NCBI GenBank assembly: GCA_964609625.1
Contig: CAZSRS010000002.1
Span: forward strand, 62,001-126,000
Length of the DNA stretch: 64,000 nt
DNA from: G963674665 sp964609625
Lineage (GTDB): Bacteria > Desulfobacterota > Desulfovibrionia > Desulfovibrionales > Desulfovibrionaceae
Reading direction: 5' to 3'
In this document: piece after piece, positions 63,715-64,000 of the stretch
How the letters are laid out: each line of letters starts with the position of its first letter
How positions within the stretch are numbered: the first letter of the stretch is position 1
Program-made: the position numbers and the translations under genes
Notes under the pieces: model-generated
What the model saw: only the letters and a program-made list of their open reading frames with translations
The model's database searches: none
Told to the model about the DNA's origin: nothing

Positions 63715-64000
63715 TCAAATCCGGAACAGCTCCACGCGGTTGCGGCCGTTTTCCTTGGCCTTGTACAAGGCCTGATCCGCCTGCTTGAGCAGCTCCTCAA
63801 GGTCGTACGCGGCATCGCCAGGCGCGGCCACCCCCAGGCTTACGGTGAAGCGGATCTCGATCCCTTCCTGCTCGATCATGACGCGCTGTCGCTCCATGGC
63901 TGCCCGCAGGCGCTCGGCCGCCAGCAGCGCGGCCCGTGCTTCGGTCTCGGGCAAAGCCACGGCGAACTCCTCGCCGCCGAGGCGGCCCAGGATGTCCACC
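63715..64000 (-). CDS. GGDEF-domain diguanylate cyclase (C-terminal end; continues past window)
   Basis: About 95 residues visible, stop at 63715. The active-site motif is RLGGEEFAVALPE (GGEEF), followed by FTVSLGVA and ADQALYKAKENGRNRVELF, the usual end of a GGDEF domain that makes cyclic di-GMP. The N-terminal sensor or other domains lie outside the window, so the signal it responds to is unknown. Confidence 0.9.
   Translation of the reverse strand, partial: VDILGRLGGEEFAVALPETEARAALLAAERLRAAMERQRVMIEQEGIEIRFTVSLGVAAPGDAAYDLEELLKQADQALYKAKENGRNRVELFRI

Overview
This 64 kb window is a high-GC, gene-dense bacterial chromosome segment. The best guess is a sulfate-reducing bacterium of the Desulfovibrio group (Desulfovibrionales). 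The basis is the siroheme-dependent heme pathway (ahbC-hemB-ahbD plus an AsnC-like siroheme decarboxylase subunit), a short-form EF-Ts, RNase J, SecA with a SEC-C zinc tail, sigma-54 promoters on flagellar genes, and many small secreted proteins and lipoproteins of the kind seen in that order. The lineage is inferred from gene content, not from a database search.

Layout. 1-8 kb: argJ (cut by the window edge), a REP-like inverted repeat pair, a HAMP/PP2C phosphatase, a decayed antitoxin-like fragment, a secreted protein and secA. 8.2-15 kb: tRNA-His with its own promoter and terminator, murA, a broken AAA ATPase/DUF4276 cassette, a cupin gene with an FNR-like site, a structured intergenic repeat, plsC-rnj and a hicBA module with a frameshifted toxin. 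15-20 kb: a periplasmic-binding-domain histidine kinase, a Tat-exported amidohydrolase, a DUF6504 protein and a fumarylacetoacetase-family protein. 20-28 kb: the housekeeping run rpsB-tsf-pyrH-frr-uppS-cdsA-dxr-rseP-tsaB. 28-36 kb: sigma-54 driven fliD-fliS, a nitrilase-family hydrolase, an orphan vgrG, and a zinc-ribbon/Yip1-like membrane protein, coiled-coil protein and lipoprotein set. 36-40 kb: the heme operon. 41-45.6 kb: a four-gene operon DUF1538 / SLC13-like permease with four RCK_C domains / DUF1538 / PII-like regulator. 45.7-54 kb: envelope proteins (lipoprotein, lytic transglycosylase, PEGA-repeat protein, small secreted proteins) and a PEPCK-like enzyme. 54-64 kb: an Rrf2 regulator, an RND efflux operon with its TetR regulator and a perfect operator, a sigma-54 flagellin gene, an acyl-ligase/ACP/acyltransferase fusion and the end of a GGDEF gene.

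How the parts work together. The central run links translation (S2, EF-Ts, RRF), UMP supply and isoprenoid/phospholipid/envelope synthesis. The ahb genes convert siroheme-derived intermediates to heme b while hemB supplies porphobilinogen. The DUF1538/SLC13/PII operon looks like a PII-controlled transport system of unknown substrate and is the best candidate for an undescribed system. The most unusual non-coding signal is an approximately 85-bp element present twice (11.8 kb and 51.7 kb), in both cases just after the stop codon of a small gene and in the same sense, with hairpins whose stems are kept by compensating changes. Three accessory genes between 9.7 and 14.7 kb (AAA ATPase, DUF4276, hicA) are broken, so that stretch looks like a decaying defence/toxin island, unless the two single-base indels are sequencing errors.

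Gaps over 300 bases that hold little are described as separate entries. No CRISPR array, insertion sequence, integrase, rRNA or origin was seen.
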